Assembly (NCBI GenBank): GCA_023614405.1
Contig: CM042697.1
Coordinates: 465,540,744 to 465,604,743 of the forward strand
Source of the DNA: Avena insularis
Taxonomy: Eukaryota; Streptophyta; Magnoliopsida; Poales; Poaceae
Length of the DNA stretch: 64,000 bases
Direction of reading: 5' to 3'
Under the pieces are notes generated by a model. It was not told where the DNA came from. It did not search any database and was given only the letters and a program-made list of their open reading frames with translations. Below, piece by piece: positions 47,400-58,791 of this stretch. A program made the translations under genes and the position numbers. Position 1 is the stretch's first letter; the number at the start of each line of letters is the position of its first letter.

Positions 47400-48050
47400 A
47401 GGCGAAGAGAGAGAGGGATGGGCTCTATATGGTGAGACACCGAAGTTTCGTGCTCCCGTAGTTCACACGTGTACGGTTCAGCAGCATACGCATGCGCACC
47501 TGCTCTCATAGTGCACCGCGGACATGTGGTAGTACGATACTACACAGTTCACGCGCACGATGCACCTCGGACATGCCTATGGTACATGCACGGTTCTCAC
47601 GCGCTCAGTGGCCCCATTCGCCAACAATCTCTCTCTCTCTTCTGTGTAAATAAAACAATCTCTCTTTTTTTTACGAATCTCACTCTCTCTCTCTGCGTAC
47701 CCCCGCCAGTGGCCCCACTCACTCTTTTCCGATCGTGTGTACCTCCTTTTGCAACTATTTGAAGTTGAGTTTGGAATACCTAATTTGAATTTTAATGCAC
47801 GGTTGAGTGTGTAATATCTAAGTTTCAGGTTTTCTTACAACAAAATTGACACTTTTCCAACATGGTCCCACCCAGTAGATAGAAACAGCAGGAAAGCGGA
47901 TAGTTTTCGGACTACGCAAAAGGTGTCTCCCGTTGCAACTCATTGTTCGGATAGTTCAATTTACAGTTGCAAAATAGAAACACATAGTTCAATTCAGTAG
48001 AGCGGCACCGAGGAAAGTCTGTTACATTACAGTCGTAGCCTGCCGAGGAG
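47400..48050. other. Non-coding stretch with CT microsatellites
   Basis: CT/TC repeats lie at about 47628-47640 and 47680-47695. The first part is the upstream region of the zf-XS-like gene, with a weak ATATAG TATA-like element near 47425. No gene seen. Confidence 0.4.
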
Positions 48051-48895
48051 CTATTGGTTTTCGTCCTCAATCTCTTCAAGTCGTAGGCAACATAGGAGCA
48101 TGTCCTGCCTGATCTTGACCTGCTCACTGAGCAAAGCCTCGAGCTTCCGAAGCAGGTTCATTATCTCGACACGGAGATTGACATTATCATCTTTTAGCCT
48201 TGTATTATCCTTCGAGAGCCCCTCGTTGATGGATGTATTCAGTCGGTTCGAGGCTTGGATCTTCTTATGCAGTTTCTTCCAGGCAGCATTGTCCCTTTTC
48301 AGCTCGTCGCGCTCCTTAGTAAGGGTATTCGTAGCTAATTTGAGCTGTTCTAATTCTAGTTCTTCTGTTTGCATTTTCTCCCTGTGGCTGCTTATTCGTG
48401 CATTAAGCCAAGCATCCACCTTATTGATGAGTTTTGGCTTCTTTTCCTGGGACAAAGAATACGTGGTTTCAGTCCTATCACGGAACGGGAACAACAGTAA
48501 CGTGTCATTATAGCACACGAGCTTTATGCAGAAATGGGCGGTGTGGAAAAGACCAGGAGCAAAAACCACAAATCCTAGTCGCAAAAACCCCAAATCCTAG
48601 TCGCAAAAACCCAGTGTATATTGTTTACCTGGCTGATCCGGGGATCTGGGGGAACATGTCTGCCGGTGAACCGACGACTCTGAATAAAGAGAAGCAGGTG
48701 ATGATTAAGGAGAATAAGAATGCTGGATAACACTATTAAGGAGAAGAAGTACATGACCTACCCGAAGAATTCCTCGCCTGCGGGCATAGCCATGAGCATA
48801 TGTTGTGACTCTACAGTGCGTAAAGCGGCACGGCGAGCTCTCTCTTTTCTCTCCTCGTGCATTGTCGCCGCGGCACACTTCCGACAGGGAGCCAT
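48051..48895 (-). CDS. Coiled-coil protein, three exons, intact, next to the MULE right end
   Basis: Exon 1, 48895-48762 (MAPCRKCAAATMHEERKERA ... AGEEFF); exon 2, 48677-48629 (RRFTGRHVPPDPRISQ); exon 3, 48446-48051. Borders are GT..AG and the phases (2, then 0) join into an open frame of 192 residues with a TAG stop. An N-terminal CxxC (CRKC) is followed by a basic stretch. Exon 3 is almost entirely a predicted coiled coil: LELEQLKLATNTLTKERDEL, KRDNAAWKKLHKKIQ, KDNTRLKDDNVNLRVEIMNL. The exon 2 acceptor was chosen to keep phase; a site two bases earlier is possible. I do not recognise a family. It reads inward from the right end, opposite to the FAR1-like gene, so a second MULE-encoded protein is a reasonable guess. 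Confidence 0.55.
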
Positions 48896-49514
48896 GCCTG
48901 CGTAGAGGGAGGGAGCAGGAGCGGGATGAGCAGGAGGAAGAAGAAAGGGAGGAGGGCGCTAGTGACGAGTGGAGGTAGATATTCAAAATGGCTAGGCAGA
49001 CCAGTCTTATGCACCCCACCGTACTCTCCCCTACTGTGAGATCTGCCTTCTCAAAGAAGTTTTGTGCACACGTGGCAGGAAGAGAACTGCAACGATCTGA
49101 CCGATTGGATGCTCCATTAAATCGATTGACAATTCACTTCGGCGTTGATACAACGGTGCACGCGTCCCTGCACGCGTCATGATGACACAGTCCTGCGGGT
49201 GGTGTCAGACGTGCACCGCGTCGGGGGTGACGGGGGTGCACCTTCCCTATGTATCGCGAGCCCCTGTTCTTATCCGCGCGTGCAACACAAATGGCCCACC
49301 GGCGGGAACAGAAATGCGGCCCAGCAAACCACGTAGAGGTGTTTATTGCGTAGAGGTGTTACCACGTCAAACAGCTGAGTTGGCCGACGGGAATCCATGT
49401 CGCATCGCAAAATACGCGCGTACTGATCCGCTTCGGGCCTATACGGGCTTTGGCGGGCTCTACGCGCGCGATCTAACCTTTCCGTATGCCAATCCTATCC
49501 CCAGGAGCGAAGGG
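48896..49514. promoter_or_regulatory. Upstream region of the coiled-coil gene, MULE right subterminal
   Basis: GC-rich with scattered open frames, none supported. By position it should include the promoter of the minus-strand coiled-coil gene. No clear TATA box seen. Confidence 0.3.
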
Positions 49515-49519
49515 GTATC

Positions 49520-51414
49520 TGTTGGAGATATGCCCTAGAGGCAATAATAAATGTAGTTATTATTATATTTTTGTGTTTATGATAAATGTTTACATTCATG
49601 CTATAATAGTATTAACAAGGAAACATTAATACTTGTGTGATTTGTAAACTTAAATTGAAGTCCCTAGTAAAGCCTCTTCATAATACTAGCTTGTTGGTTA
49701 ATAAATGATTGTGGTTTCCCTATCATGAACATTGAGATGTTATTAACAACAAGATCATATCGTTAGGAGAATGATATGATGGACATACTCCTATAGATAA
49801 GCGTAGCATAAAGATCAAGTCATTTTAATAGTTTAATTGCTATATGCTTTCTGATACATAGTAACCTAATTCCTTCGACCATGAGATCATGCTTATCACC
49901 ATCACCGGAAGGATGCTTTGATTACATCAAACACCACACCGTAACCGGGTGGCTATAAAGGTGGTATTGAGTGTTCGGAAAGTATTGGTTGAGACACATG
50001 GATCAAGAGTGGGATTTGTCCATCCATATGACGGATAGATATACTCTGGGCCCTCTCGGTGGAATGTCATCCAATTATCTTGCAAGCATGTGACTGGCTC
50101 ACAAGGGATCACATATCACGGGAACGAGAAAAGAGTACTTATCAGTAACGAGGTTGAACTAGGTATGCAGAGATACCGACGATCAAAACCTCGGATAAGT
50201 AAACTATCGTGAGACAAAGGGAAATTGGTATCATATGTAAGTGGTTTATTCGATTGCAAAGTAATCGTAGAAATATGTGGGATCCATATGAATTTCCAGA
50301 TTCCTCTATTGGTTATTGTTCGGAGAAGTGTCTCGATCATGTCCGCATAATTCACGAACCGTAGGGAGACACACTTAAGGATTCGACGTTGTTGAGTAGT
50401 TATGGAATGATGAGTAAGAGACCGAATGTTGTTCGGAGTCTCGGATGGGATCCGGGATATCACGAGGAGATACGGAATGGTCCGTATAATAAGATTCATA
50501 TAAGGAAAGTCCTGTTTCGGGGTTGGTGAATGGTTCCGGTGTTTTCATCAGGAATGTTCTAGAAGGTTCCGGAATGTCCGGCACTCCGGAGAGGACGGGT
50601 ACATGAATGTGTCATAACAAGTTGGAATGGTTGCATCATGTACTAGGTGTCATCGCTGAACAAAATAAAGGGTTAAATCAAATCCTAGTTTGAAAGGTCA
50701 AACGCCAATTTGAAAAGTCAAACGGCTATTTTGTTTGGTGGAGGGAGAGTAGGAAACCTACTTGGGGAGGAAGTCCATTTCCCTCCACCGCTGGCCTTGG
50801 AAGCCGAGTTGGGGAGGGACTCCCCTCCCCTTGGCGCGCCCCCTCCACCTATATAAGGAGGGGCAGGGCTGCCCCTCCAAGAGCTACACCTTGCCCCTCT
50901 AAACCCTAACCATAGCCGCCGCCGCCCTAGGATTTCTCCCAAGCCGTCGAGTTGGGGCTTCTAGTTGCCCTAGCCACCGGCCTAGCCCCTCTCTCCTTGG
51001 TGTGTCTAAACCGTAGATCACCGAGGCTCTCTCATAGTCCACCATACTCGCTCCGGCTTAAGGCGAAGCCCTGCGAGATCTCCCTCTACAGTACCACGCC
51101 TGGCTGCGCTCTAATCAGGAGAGTGCTACAACCTCCACTGCTCTGGAACAAGGAGAGGAAGGTCTTCGTCGAGTACCGAACGTGACCGATCATGAGCCAG
51201 CTAGGAAGCAGCGCCGGAAGGATCGTCTACGCGATCTTGAGATCGGCAAGAGTACGACTACATCACCCACGAGAATCCGCTCTCGTTAAACACTTTGGAA
51301 TCTTCGAGGGTGAGTTATTCTATCGACTCGTTGCTACAATCTAGTAGATAGATCTTGGCTTGTTTGTTTGTATGCGGTAGAAATTTTTTGTTTTCCATGC
51401 TACGAACCCCTACA
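49520..51414 (+). mobile_element. WIS/BARE-like Copia solo LTR
   Basis: Starts tgttggagatatgcccta and ends acgaacccctaca. Flanked by gtatc at 49515-49519 and 51415-51419, a perfect duplication. Length is 1895 bp, usual for this LTR family. A TATA box (ctatataagg) lies at 50849-50858. No internal region or second LTR is present, so it arose by LTR-LTR recombination. It sits 69 bp inside the MULE right terminus. Confidence 0.95.
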
Positions 51415-51466
51415 GTATCCGCCCATCCCAGCCCTCGATCGCGCCTGATTTTTTTCTGTTCCTTGA

Positions 51467-51488
51467 GGGGCCTATTGAATCAGAAGTC
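51467..51488 (-). repeat. Right terminal inverted repeat of the MULE
   Basis: Its reverse complement begins GACTTCTGATTCAATAGG and agrees with the left terminus at 17 of 22 positions. Directly followed by the 9-bp duplication at 51489-51497. Confidence 0.75.
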
Positions 51489-51497
51489 AACTTTTAA

Positions 51498-53711
51498 ATA
51501 CTCTTATTAAATCTTAAATTGAAATAAAACTCTTTTTAAATAAATATTATATTTCACTCATGTATAAGATGGTGAATAATCTTCATCTTTTAACCACTCT
51601 TAAAATGATTCTAAACTCTAACAAATTTATAAGATCATCTAATTATTCTCCCATGAATAAGATGCATGTTGTAAATTCTTCTTTCACTTACATTAAAAAG
51701 GATCATCCATAATCATATTTGTCAAAACCCTAAAACTAGATGATATTCTAAAACTCATTATATTTTAAAATTCACTTCTATTTTTATGCTTAACTTTGGT
51801 CTAAACAATCATAAACATCTCATTTGAAGTTTATTCATGTTTTTAAAGTTAACTTTGGTCACTTGTACCATCAATTAAAATATGATAACTTACCATCATT
51901 AGTAACCATCTCAAACCCTAATGTAAAATCTAATAACCCTCAAGACTGATTAACCTTAACTAAACACTAGTTTCTTCAAATGTTATTCTTTTTGCCACTT
52001 CACACAAACAAGTCTATAATAGTTCCTTCAGCTCTTAACAACTCAACCCAAGGACTTTTTATCCTAATCACCAGATAGCAATTAATCATAATCACATTAC
52101 TCTATCCGTACTTGTATATTTTGGATTGTTAACACTTAAGTTCCTTATCAATGACATTGCTTATGAAATAAACTTAAAGATAAACCAAATCTTAAAGAAG
52201 ATACCTAAGATCAACTTATTTAAAATGCTAAGGGTTTCACTTTGGGAATTATAAAATTGCATAGCATTATTTATGCATAATGGCATCTTGCTTCTTTAAA
52301 CATTAGTCCTTACCGGACCAATGATGATGATTTCACATATCGGATCTTCTATTGTCTCGAAGATCGTAAGTGCATAATCTTGCAATCACAAAAGGCAAGT
52401 TCACACTTGCTCATGTCCTTTGATTATTTTCTGTAAAGTATTTTGCAAATCCAGTGTTGTCATCACCTGCATTTTAAAAAGTTCAGAAAACACTATTTTC
52501 ATAATAATATGATTATAGGTTATTTACCATGATGTAATAACCTACTATGGAAGTTCCGGTGGTAAAGGAACATAATATCTAGGACTTAATAACCAATGTC
52601 GCCAGTAATTCTTGCGCCGTATACTACGCGTTAACCATGAGATTTGGAATGGGACGGAGAAGTCAGCTGGATCGGCTCCCTCTCGCATGCCAACGGATGA
52701 CCGGGCCGTTGTTGCAACTCCTCTTGTAGAGGGTTAACAGGTTATGGGTGGGATCCCTCAACGTCCCACGGCTTCGGGTATCTATGAGAGTTGTACACCT
52801 TAGGCTGATAATGGAAACAAGTTTTATCCTAGGTCTGATGTGTAATCCGTAGGGTATGCGGGGTCACGGAGAAGGACAGTGATTAGCTTGGATCTTAGTC
52901 TGGGCCTCACACCAAGGAAGTGTGAACGAGCCTATAACTCGGATGTGCAACAAAGCTAAGATCTCTCATGGGTAAAGCAACGCACCTCTGCAGAGTGTAA
53001 GAACTGTAACTTGTTACTCCCTATTCCGGGAAGGAGCTGCGAACGCTGCGGGAAAGGAACTCCATGAAAGTTCTGGTAAACCCGTGAAGGCTGATGGACA
53101 TAGCTTTTTAAATAAAAGCAACCTTTGAAGAAATGTTTTCGAAAACTTGCATTGCCTACGACATATGGTATGTGGCTGTAGATAGTGCATCAAACACTTC
53201 TCTTTAGTGAACTTGCTGAGTACGCTCGTACTCAACGTATCTTCTTAACCCTTGCTAGATCTTGGAGAAACCAATGGCAGTCCCAGGAAATAAGTTACTT
53301 GAAGAGTTGAAGATATCTGATGGAGATCAACAAAGTCAAAGACCTTACCGGAAGCTATCAAAGACAAGCTGAAGCGTAGAATATAAATAAAACTCCTAGA
53401 ATCTAAAACCTACTTCTGTAGAACAATACTATAGTAGTACTCCCAAGCCTTATACATATATTAATAGTAGTACTTCTAAAGTAACTCCGAGTGGATCTTT
53501 TTGGTTCTTTCTGTATAATATTCCTCACTGTTCGAGGAAGATCTCTGAATCTTTTGTAATATGTTATATGTAATCTAAAGTGTTGTCTTGGACCCGCGAT
53601 GTTTCTGTTGTACCACTCCGAGGGATATAATGCGGATGGAACGGTGTTATTTGGTGTTATGTCAACGACTATAGTGTACTACATCATGCAGTGGTATGCT
53701 GGGTCACCGCA
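51498..53711 (-). mobile_element. Right part of the Gypsy-type solo LTR
   Basis: AT-rich to about 52550, then mixed. It contains a short palindromic tgagtacgctcgtactca (53217-53234), a motif I associate with several grass Gypsy LTRs. On the minus strand the LTR begins TGCGGTGACCC at 53711. No gene. Confidence 0.65.
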
Positions 53712-53716
53712 CTAGG

Positions 53717-53830
53717 CGCGCGTGGGAAACGATGACAGGAAACGCCGACCACGCGGGAAGCCACCTGCGCTGATAGCGGTCGTCATTAACGTCCCATCGA
53801 GTGTCAACCGGTTACCGCGGGAGAGAGACG
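53717..53830 (-). promoter_or_regulatory. Distal piece of promoter copy 2, displaced by the insertion
   Basis: cgtgggaaacgatgac and gtcattaacgt match the promoter copy 1 region at 3948-4020. Together with 6136-6250 this restores the order seen in copy 1. Confidence 0.6.
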
Positions 53831-54000
53831 GACAGATGGGTCGGACCGCTGGACGTGGTCGACCGGACATGCCGGACTACGATCCCAAATCTACCGCAAC
53901 CCGTCCAAATGGACAAAAACGAATCGTTTTAAACTACCAGATGAGTCGGCCGGTGGAAATGCCCTAAGAACGGAGGAGTGCCAAACTGGGGACTAGCTTT

Positions 54001-54362
54001 TCGGTATTTTTTGCCAAATCTGACCTTTTAGCGAAACTAATTCCACGTCCAGGCCCTTCAAACTAATTAATCGACCCCACAGGATCGGCGCCATTTAAAT
54101 GGCGCGGTTGTGGTCGGCGCCAAGTCGTAGCGGTGGAAGCGAGCAGAGGGTCGGCGCCATTTGATACGGCGCCGGCGCCGTATCAAATGGCGCCGACCCC
54201 TCTCTGGCCTGCTTCCCAGCTGCTACGACTTGGAGTCGACCTGCACAACTTCGACGCCATTTAAAATAACACCGACCCCAGGGTTAGATTCTGAATTAGT
54301 TTCATGGAGGAGTTAGACTCGGTTGAAGTTAAGAGATTTGGACAGATTTAACAAAAATATAC
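54001..54362. mobile_element. Foldback (long inverted repeat) MITE-like element with a perfect 52-bp palindrome
   Basis: The outer ends are inverted (ggtattttttgccaaatctg near 54002; cagatttaacaaaaatatac near 54340). Both arms carry aaactaatt, a cggcgccattt block, ccaagtcgtagc and gaagc, in mirrored order. The centre, 54148-54199, is a perfect palindrome built on gtcggcgccatttgatac. The whole forms a hairpin of about 360 bp. Transcripts of such elements often feed small-RNA pathways. The superfamily was not assigned and no clean target duplication was seen. Confidence 0.7.
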
Positions 54363-55645
54363 AGCTTTTCGAGAGCGGCGGGTACTACAGCTACTATAGC
54401 TAAACTGCTAGAGTGGGGCGCGGCCGAGGGCCTTGGGATTGGGGCAGCGCGAGACGGACGCGAAAACGAAGGTGCCTGCGTGGTGGTCCTCAACGTACCA
54501 CCCACCAATGCATCATGCATGCATGCATGGTACGATGCAGGGCGACGTCTCGAAATGGTAGGAGCCCTAGGTTGCGTGGACGGGCGACATCCTTTTGCAT
54601 GCTCGTGATTTAGCAAAACGCTGCAGATCGGGGTGGAATTTTGAGGACGCGTCGAGGAGGTTGTCAATGTCCCCCAACGAAATGCACGAACATCCTGCCC
54701 GCGCTGCCACTTCACATGTAAAGATTTTCTTTTTCCTAATTTTGAATTAGCACCATTTCATAGCGAGTTTGTCCTAGCTAGGCTTGATTCTCTGTTCCAA
54801 CTTCCAAGGAAGCTTTTTTCATGATAAGTCCATCTAAGCTTGTTAATCACACCGTAACATTCCTGCGCTTCAAACATGTCCATATCTTATGCCATTCTCC
54901 TCGACCATAATGTAGGTCCGGAACGCAACCGGAAGACGCCACTCTAAAAGTTGCCCTTGGTTTGGCTTTATTCTAATGCAAAGCATGCTGCCTTCCTGCA
55001 TGTGAGAGCATGCCATTGAGGGAGATGTGGGGTTTGCCAGAACCACAACTGACCCATCAATTAACAGAGCGTCTTGGTCTCTTGGGGGGTGGTGGTGGGG
55101 GATATATAGAACGAAAGTGGTGCAAAACCGAGCCTGGGAACACCAAAAGAACAAGTACCAAGTACCAAAGCAAAGCGCTATTCTAGCTTTATATTTTCCA
55201 TGCGCCTAGTTCCCAATCTACCGCTTTGAAGTTTTTATATCTCCTCCTTTCTCTTTTCTATACTCGACAGTACGGTACCTTCTTCTGTATATGCGTGGAA
55301 ACCTTTTCTTTTGTGCCTGCCCTTTTAGGAGCTTGTGATCGACCAAAAGAAACGGAAGGAGGGATCCACATCCATCCACGGTGGTACTGCAAAAATATTG
55401 TTTTTCTTTTACTTTTAAATTCATCAGGTAAGAGGAGGGTGGGCCTCCCTCTTGGGGAAATCATGATGTCAATTTCCTATGGCTAGGGTCCTCATCAACT
55501 AGCGCGGCCATAGTGCTGCTACTGATTGCTCCATGTCAAGTCCATCAAAGGATATATAGCCTCACTCTCCTTGCCCTGATTCTTGCTTATCTATAATATA
55601 CTCGCATATATATCTGCAGATTGCTTTCTTATAGACCAAGCTAAT
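54363..55645. other. Intergenic stretch, no supportable gene
   Basis: Short frames occur on both strands (for example 54715-54329 and 55154-54870, minus), without recognisable motifs or splice context. A gatatatag TATA-like element is at about 55098. Confidence 0.35.
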
Positions 55646-55647
55646 AA

Positions 55648-55883
55648 GGCTGGTCATAGTGTATAGTAACTTAGACTAGTAACATGCATCTTTATAGTGG
55701 AAGTAACTTAGTGTAGTAACATAGAGTAGTATTTTGTAGACTCATTTGTATTGAAAAGTGTGATGTGACGGTAATATTATGTTATTCCATTTGTCTCTCT
55801 CTTCATTAATTGCTTGCCACATCATTATTTTAGTCTATGTGGCATCTATGTTGCTACTTATGTTACCCCCACTATGAGCAGCC
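55648..55883. mobile_element. Tourist-type MITE (PIF/Harbinger), 236 bp
   Basis: Terminal repeats ggctggtcatagtg and cactatgagcagcc, flanked by TAA at 55645-55647 and 55884-55886. The internal gtaacttag.ctagtaacat and tgttgctacttatgttac arms are self-complementary. Confidence 0.88.
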
Positions 55884-55886
55884 TAA

Positions 55887-58351
55887 AGCTGAATGCAGCT
55901 TTCATTTTTCATTGCTCATACTACTCATAGCTGTTTACCGGTAGCTTCATTGAAACTAGTATTTATGTATGCCACTCTTCTATCCTAGTCCAGTTTCTTT
56001 AGTTCTAACAGGGAGAAAACTCCATCTAATTATGTTGCCATTAATTCCATGGAAGGCAACTACTAGGACAATATGCATGCCAGTGGCCTTTTGCAAGCGC
56101 TAGATCCTAGAGCTTTCGTTTCTTTGCCCAGTTGTTGTAGTACTACTCCCAGCTTTAACTCTCTCTCTCATCACTAGTGGAGTACTACATGGATCAATAC
56201 TTTTGTCTCTCCTCTCTCCTATCCTTTGTCCTGTCAAGGAACAGTATGATTGTGCTTGATCTGACTTGGTGACCCTAGATGGCTCTAGCTATTACCATTA
56301 GGTAGTACAATTGTCACCAATTAAATCCATGGAAAATAAATTGACATCAACCAATCACCCAAAACTGGCACTGTTCACATATGCCTATGGCCATAGCTAC
56401 CAACTGTACATTTCAGTAACGAACAATCAATAGAGGCGGAGAAACTATCTCTGGCAAACCCAAGAATAAAGTGCATGTTTCTAAAAACAAATCGAGCAGT
56501 GTAAAGGCACTAATCACTAAACACACAGGGAAAAAAAAGAAGAGTGTCCTGGACAGAAAAAGATCAGGGATGCTTCATGCCATGTCCATGATTGGCCACT
56601 GTTGCTGCCTCACGTCGCAGGAGGGTCTTCCCTTTGATCATCCTAGGAATCTTCAGAAATGATGTGCCAGCAATCCAGCAACACTGCTCCGACACAGCAG
56701 TAAATGGTTTGTGAAATTCCATCGCATGTGCTTGGAAAGGAATTGGAGGTCGAATCTTGTTTATTACAGTTGATCCATATGCATGCATGCTCGTCAGGGA
56801 CTGCCGATCGAGCTGGATGGAGAGGTGCTCTCACATACACACTCTCTCTCCCTACCGACGGGCGTAACTGTATTTTGATGCAATCGTGCCTCACAGCATT
56901 GCAGCTCTAAATATATATCATGAACGGATAAGATTTACTGCAACATTTCTATATGTGAACAGTGATTTGCTACTATCCTCTTTTGGTTTCAGGATAAGAT
57001 TGTTGACCACTATCCTCTGTTGATTTCTGAACACTGAGTAGTTGAGTGGTACAGTATTTACTGATAAGAAATCGGCAGAAGTAGTGCGAGTCTATTGCCA
57101 TTAATAGAAACGAACCTAGGAATGCTCATGGCATAGTTGTTTTCTGATGTTGGAAAGCAACTGAACCGAGGCTCAAGTACATCCTTGATGCACATCAGAC
57201 TCTGATGATCAGAGTACGTAGAATTCAGGTGAATTCTGAACCACATTATCCATGTACGATCGACGCAAGAGGATAAAAAACGCCGATCAGATCAAGAAAC
57301 TTTGTGCATGGATGGAAGCTAGCGCTGATACGTACTGAACGAAACCACACCACACATGCAGTGGCAACAAAAACAGTGCTCTTGAAGGAAACCTCTCACC
57401 CACACCAGTCCTCCTAATTCATGGGGTGTGTCCAGGTGGCAAAGCGAGTGGGACCACACCGATAGGGGCAGATCAAATCTTAAATTGGCTGCAAGGGGCG
57501 CATGTAGTTGCAAAAGGCATGACATGACATTTTTCATGCAAGGAAGAATTAAAAGGCAGGGGAAGAGCAGCCTTAAAAGCAGTCAAGAAAGTGATCTAAT
57601 GATCCCAAGATGGCCGCCCTATTCTTCCCTTCCTAGAATTAGGGCCACCCTTTCCGCTGTGGATCAACCCAAAATACTTGAAAAGGATTGCGAGATTAGG
57701 TGTAGATATCACCACTGGAATATAGAGTATGGAGCAAATGAGCAATGGCCTTAAATAGCGCTAGACTAGGGTCCTAGCAGGCTTGTTAATTAGGCCTTAG
57801 TGGCAGTTGCGGTCATCATTACCAGCATGTAAACTTTAATCCCTTTATGTCAGTGTATGGTCTTAACACAGAAGCATGCGTTGGTCTAGGTAATTATCTA
57901 GTGAAGCAACAATTGTTTAGTCTACCACCACAATCATTTATTTACTCTCACAATGCAGACATTTTAAGGGTAAAACAATCGTCTGTATAGTACATGTGTA
58001 CAAGAAGATGACAAATTCAATACTACTATAGCATCAAACCTTTGACTCTACCAGCCGGCAAGGGTGGTCAGCAGATTCAAATGTATACCAAAAGAAAAAA
58101 AACTTTCACTCTACTTGGATGAATCAATGGCTCTTCAGAACATCAAGTGAGTACTACTGCAGTCATGAATCTGCTCAGTAAGATAGCCAAGGATTCATGT
58201 CACTTGGTATGGTTCTTTCTTCTTCCAGAATAATACAGCTGCACACTTGCGGTATGGGAAACTTCACCTGTCTGAAATCTGAAATAAGTTCAGATTTGGT
58301 CAGAAGATGCAGATAGCTAGTCCAACGTACTCACCTCAAATTCTCTCTCTC
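55887..58351. other. Intergenic stretch, no supportable gene
   Basis: Only short frames without domain content. Nothing convincing as RNA gene or repeat was found. Confidence 0.35.
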
Positions 58352-58791
58352 TAAGACTAGCCCCAATGGTGTTATGATAGGTAGTATCATGCACCACATG
58401 CATACAAAATGCTTATGTGTCACTGTAATTAATGATGAAAGAGATTGTATTGGTATCATAGGTAGATACGGTATCATAGCATATAGAACTAAAAAACTAA
58501 TCCTAAATAAATTTTGCACATCTTTACTATTAAATGGGAGTTGGTGGCTCACTTTGGCCTCAAACATTGGAAGAATCTAGACCGTTAAATATAATCATCT
58601 AATATTGGGAACCCTCGGATCCTCCACTTCCGTCAACCATCCCCGCGTCCAGTTTTTTGGTAACCAGTACTAATTAGGAAAGTTTAGTATGTCCAACAAT
58701 CAGGATTCACAATCATAGAAATAAAAGAAAATGAAAACAAATTACCGGCTCTTCCTTTTGTGAACAAAACTAATCTGGAAAGCAATCACGG

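Larger units (their letters stand above)
10343..51488. mobile_element. Giant Mutator-like element (MULE) with FAR1-type transposase relic and several cargo genes
   Basis: The flanks are aacttttaa at 10334-10342 and aacttttaa at 51489-51497, a perfect 9-bp duplication, the size typical of Mutator elements. The two ends are inverted repeats in exact register: 17 of the first 22 bases agree, including TGAT and ATAGGCCCC. The insertion interrupts the Gypsy-type LTR. Inside are a FAR1/MULE-transposase-like pseudogene reading inward from the left end, and an intact coiled-coil gene plus a zf-XS-like gene reading inward from the right. The span is 41,146 bp; removing the recognised nested retroelements leaves about 30 kb, far longer than ordinary MULEs. 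Regions not assigned elsewhere could include undetected nested elements, so the native size is an upper estimate. Confidence 0.75.
6251..53711 (-). mobile_element. Gypsy-type solo LTR, 6.3 kb of its own sequence, carrying a 41-kb nested MULE
   Basis: The left end is tgtaacatcc at 6251 and the right end is gggtcaccgca at 53711, giving the TG...CA ends of an LTR. The flanks are ctagg (6246-6250) and ctagg (53712-53716), a perfect 5-bp target duplication. The host sequence on either side joins to match the uninterrupted paralogous promoter at 3837-4045. Only one LTR start and one LTR end were found, so I read it as a solo LTR of about 6.3 kb (6251-10342 plus 51498-53711) interrupted by the MULE. 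Orientation is inferred as minus: on that strand it begins TGCGGTGACCC, has a GGCCCA-rich, GC-rich promoter-like segment at about 9660-9300, a splice-donor-like CAG|GTACATG at 9088, and ends GGATGTTACA. The family name is not assigned. Confidence 0.8.

Noticed and set aside
47159..47509. Frames opposite the zf-XS-like exon 1
   Set aside because: Antisense shadows of a GC-rich coding exon.
10343..51488. Helitron as explanation for the gene-rich block
   Set aside because: The ends have inverted repeats and a 9-bp duplication; no TC start, CTRR end or hairpin was seen.
54329..54715. 128-codon minus-strand frame
   Set aside because: Ser/Pro/Arg-rich low-complexity translation, partly overlapping the foldback element, without motifs.
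54870..55154. 94-codon minus-strand frame
   Set aside because: No recognisable domain, promoter or splice context.
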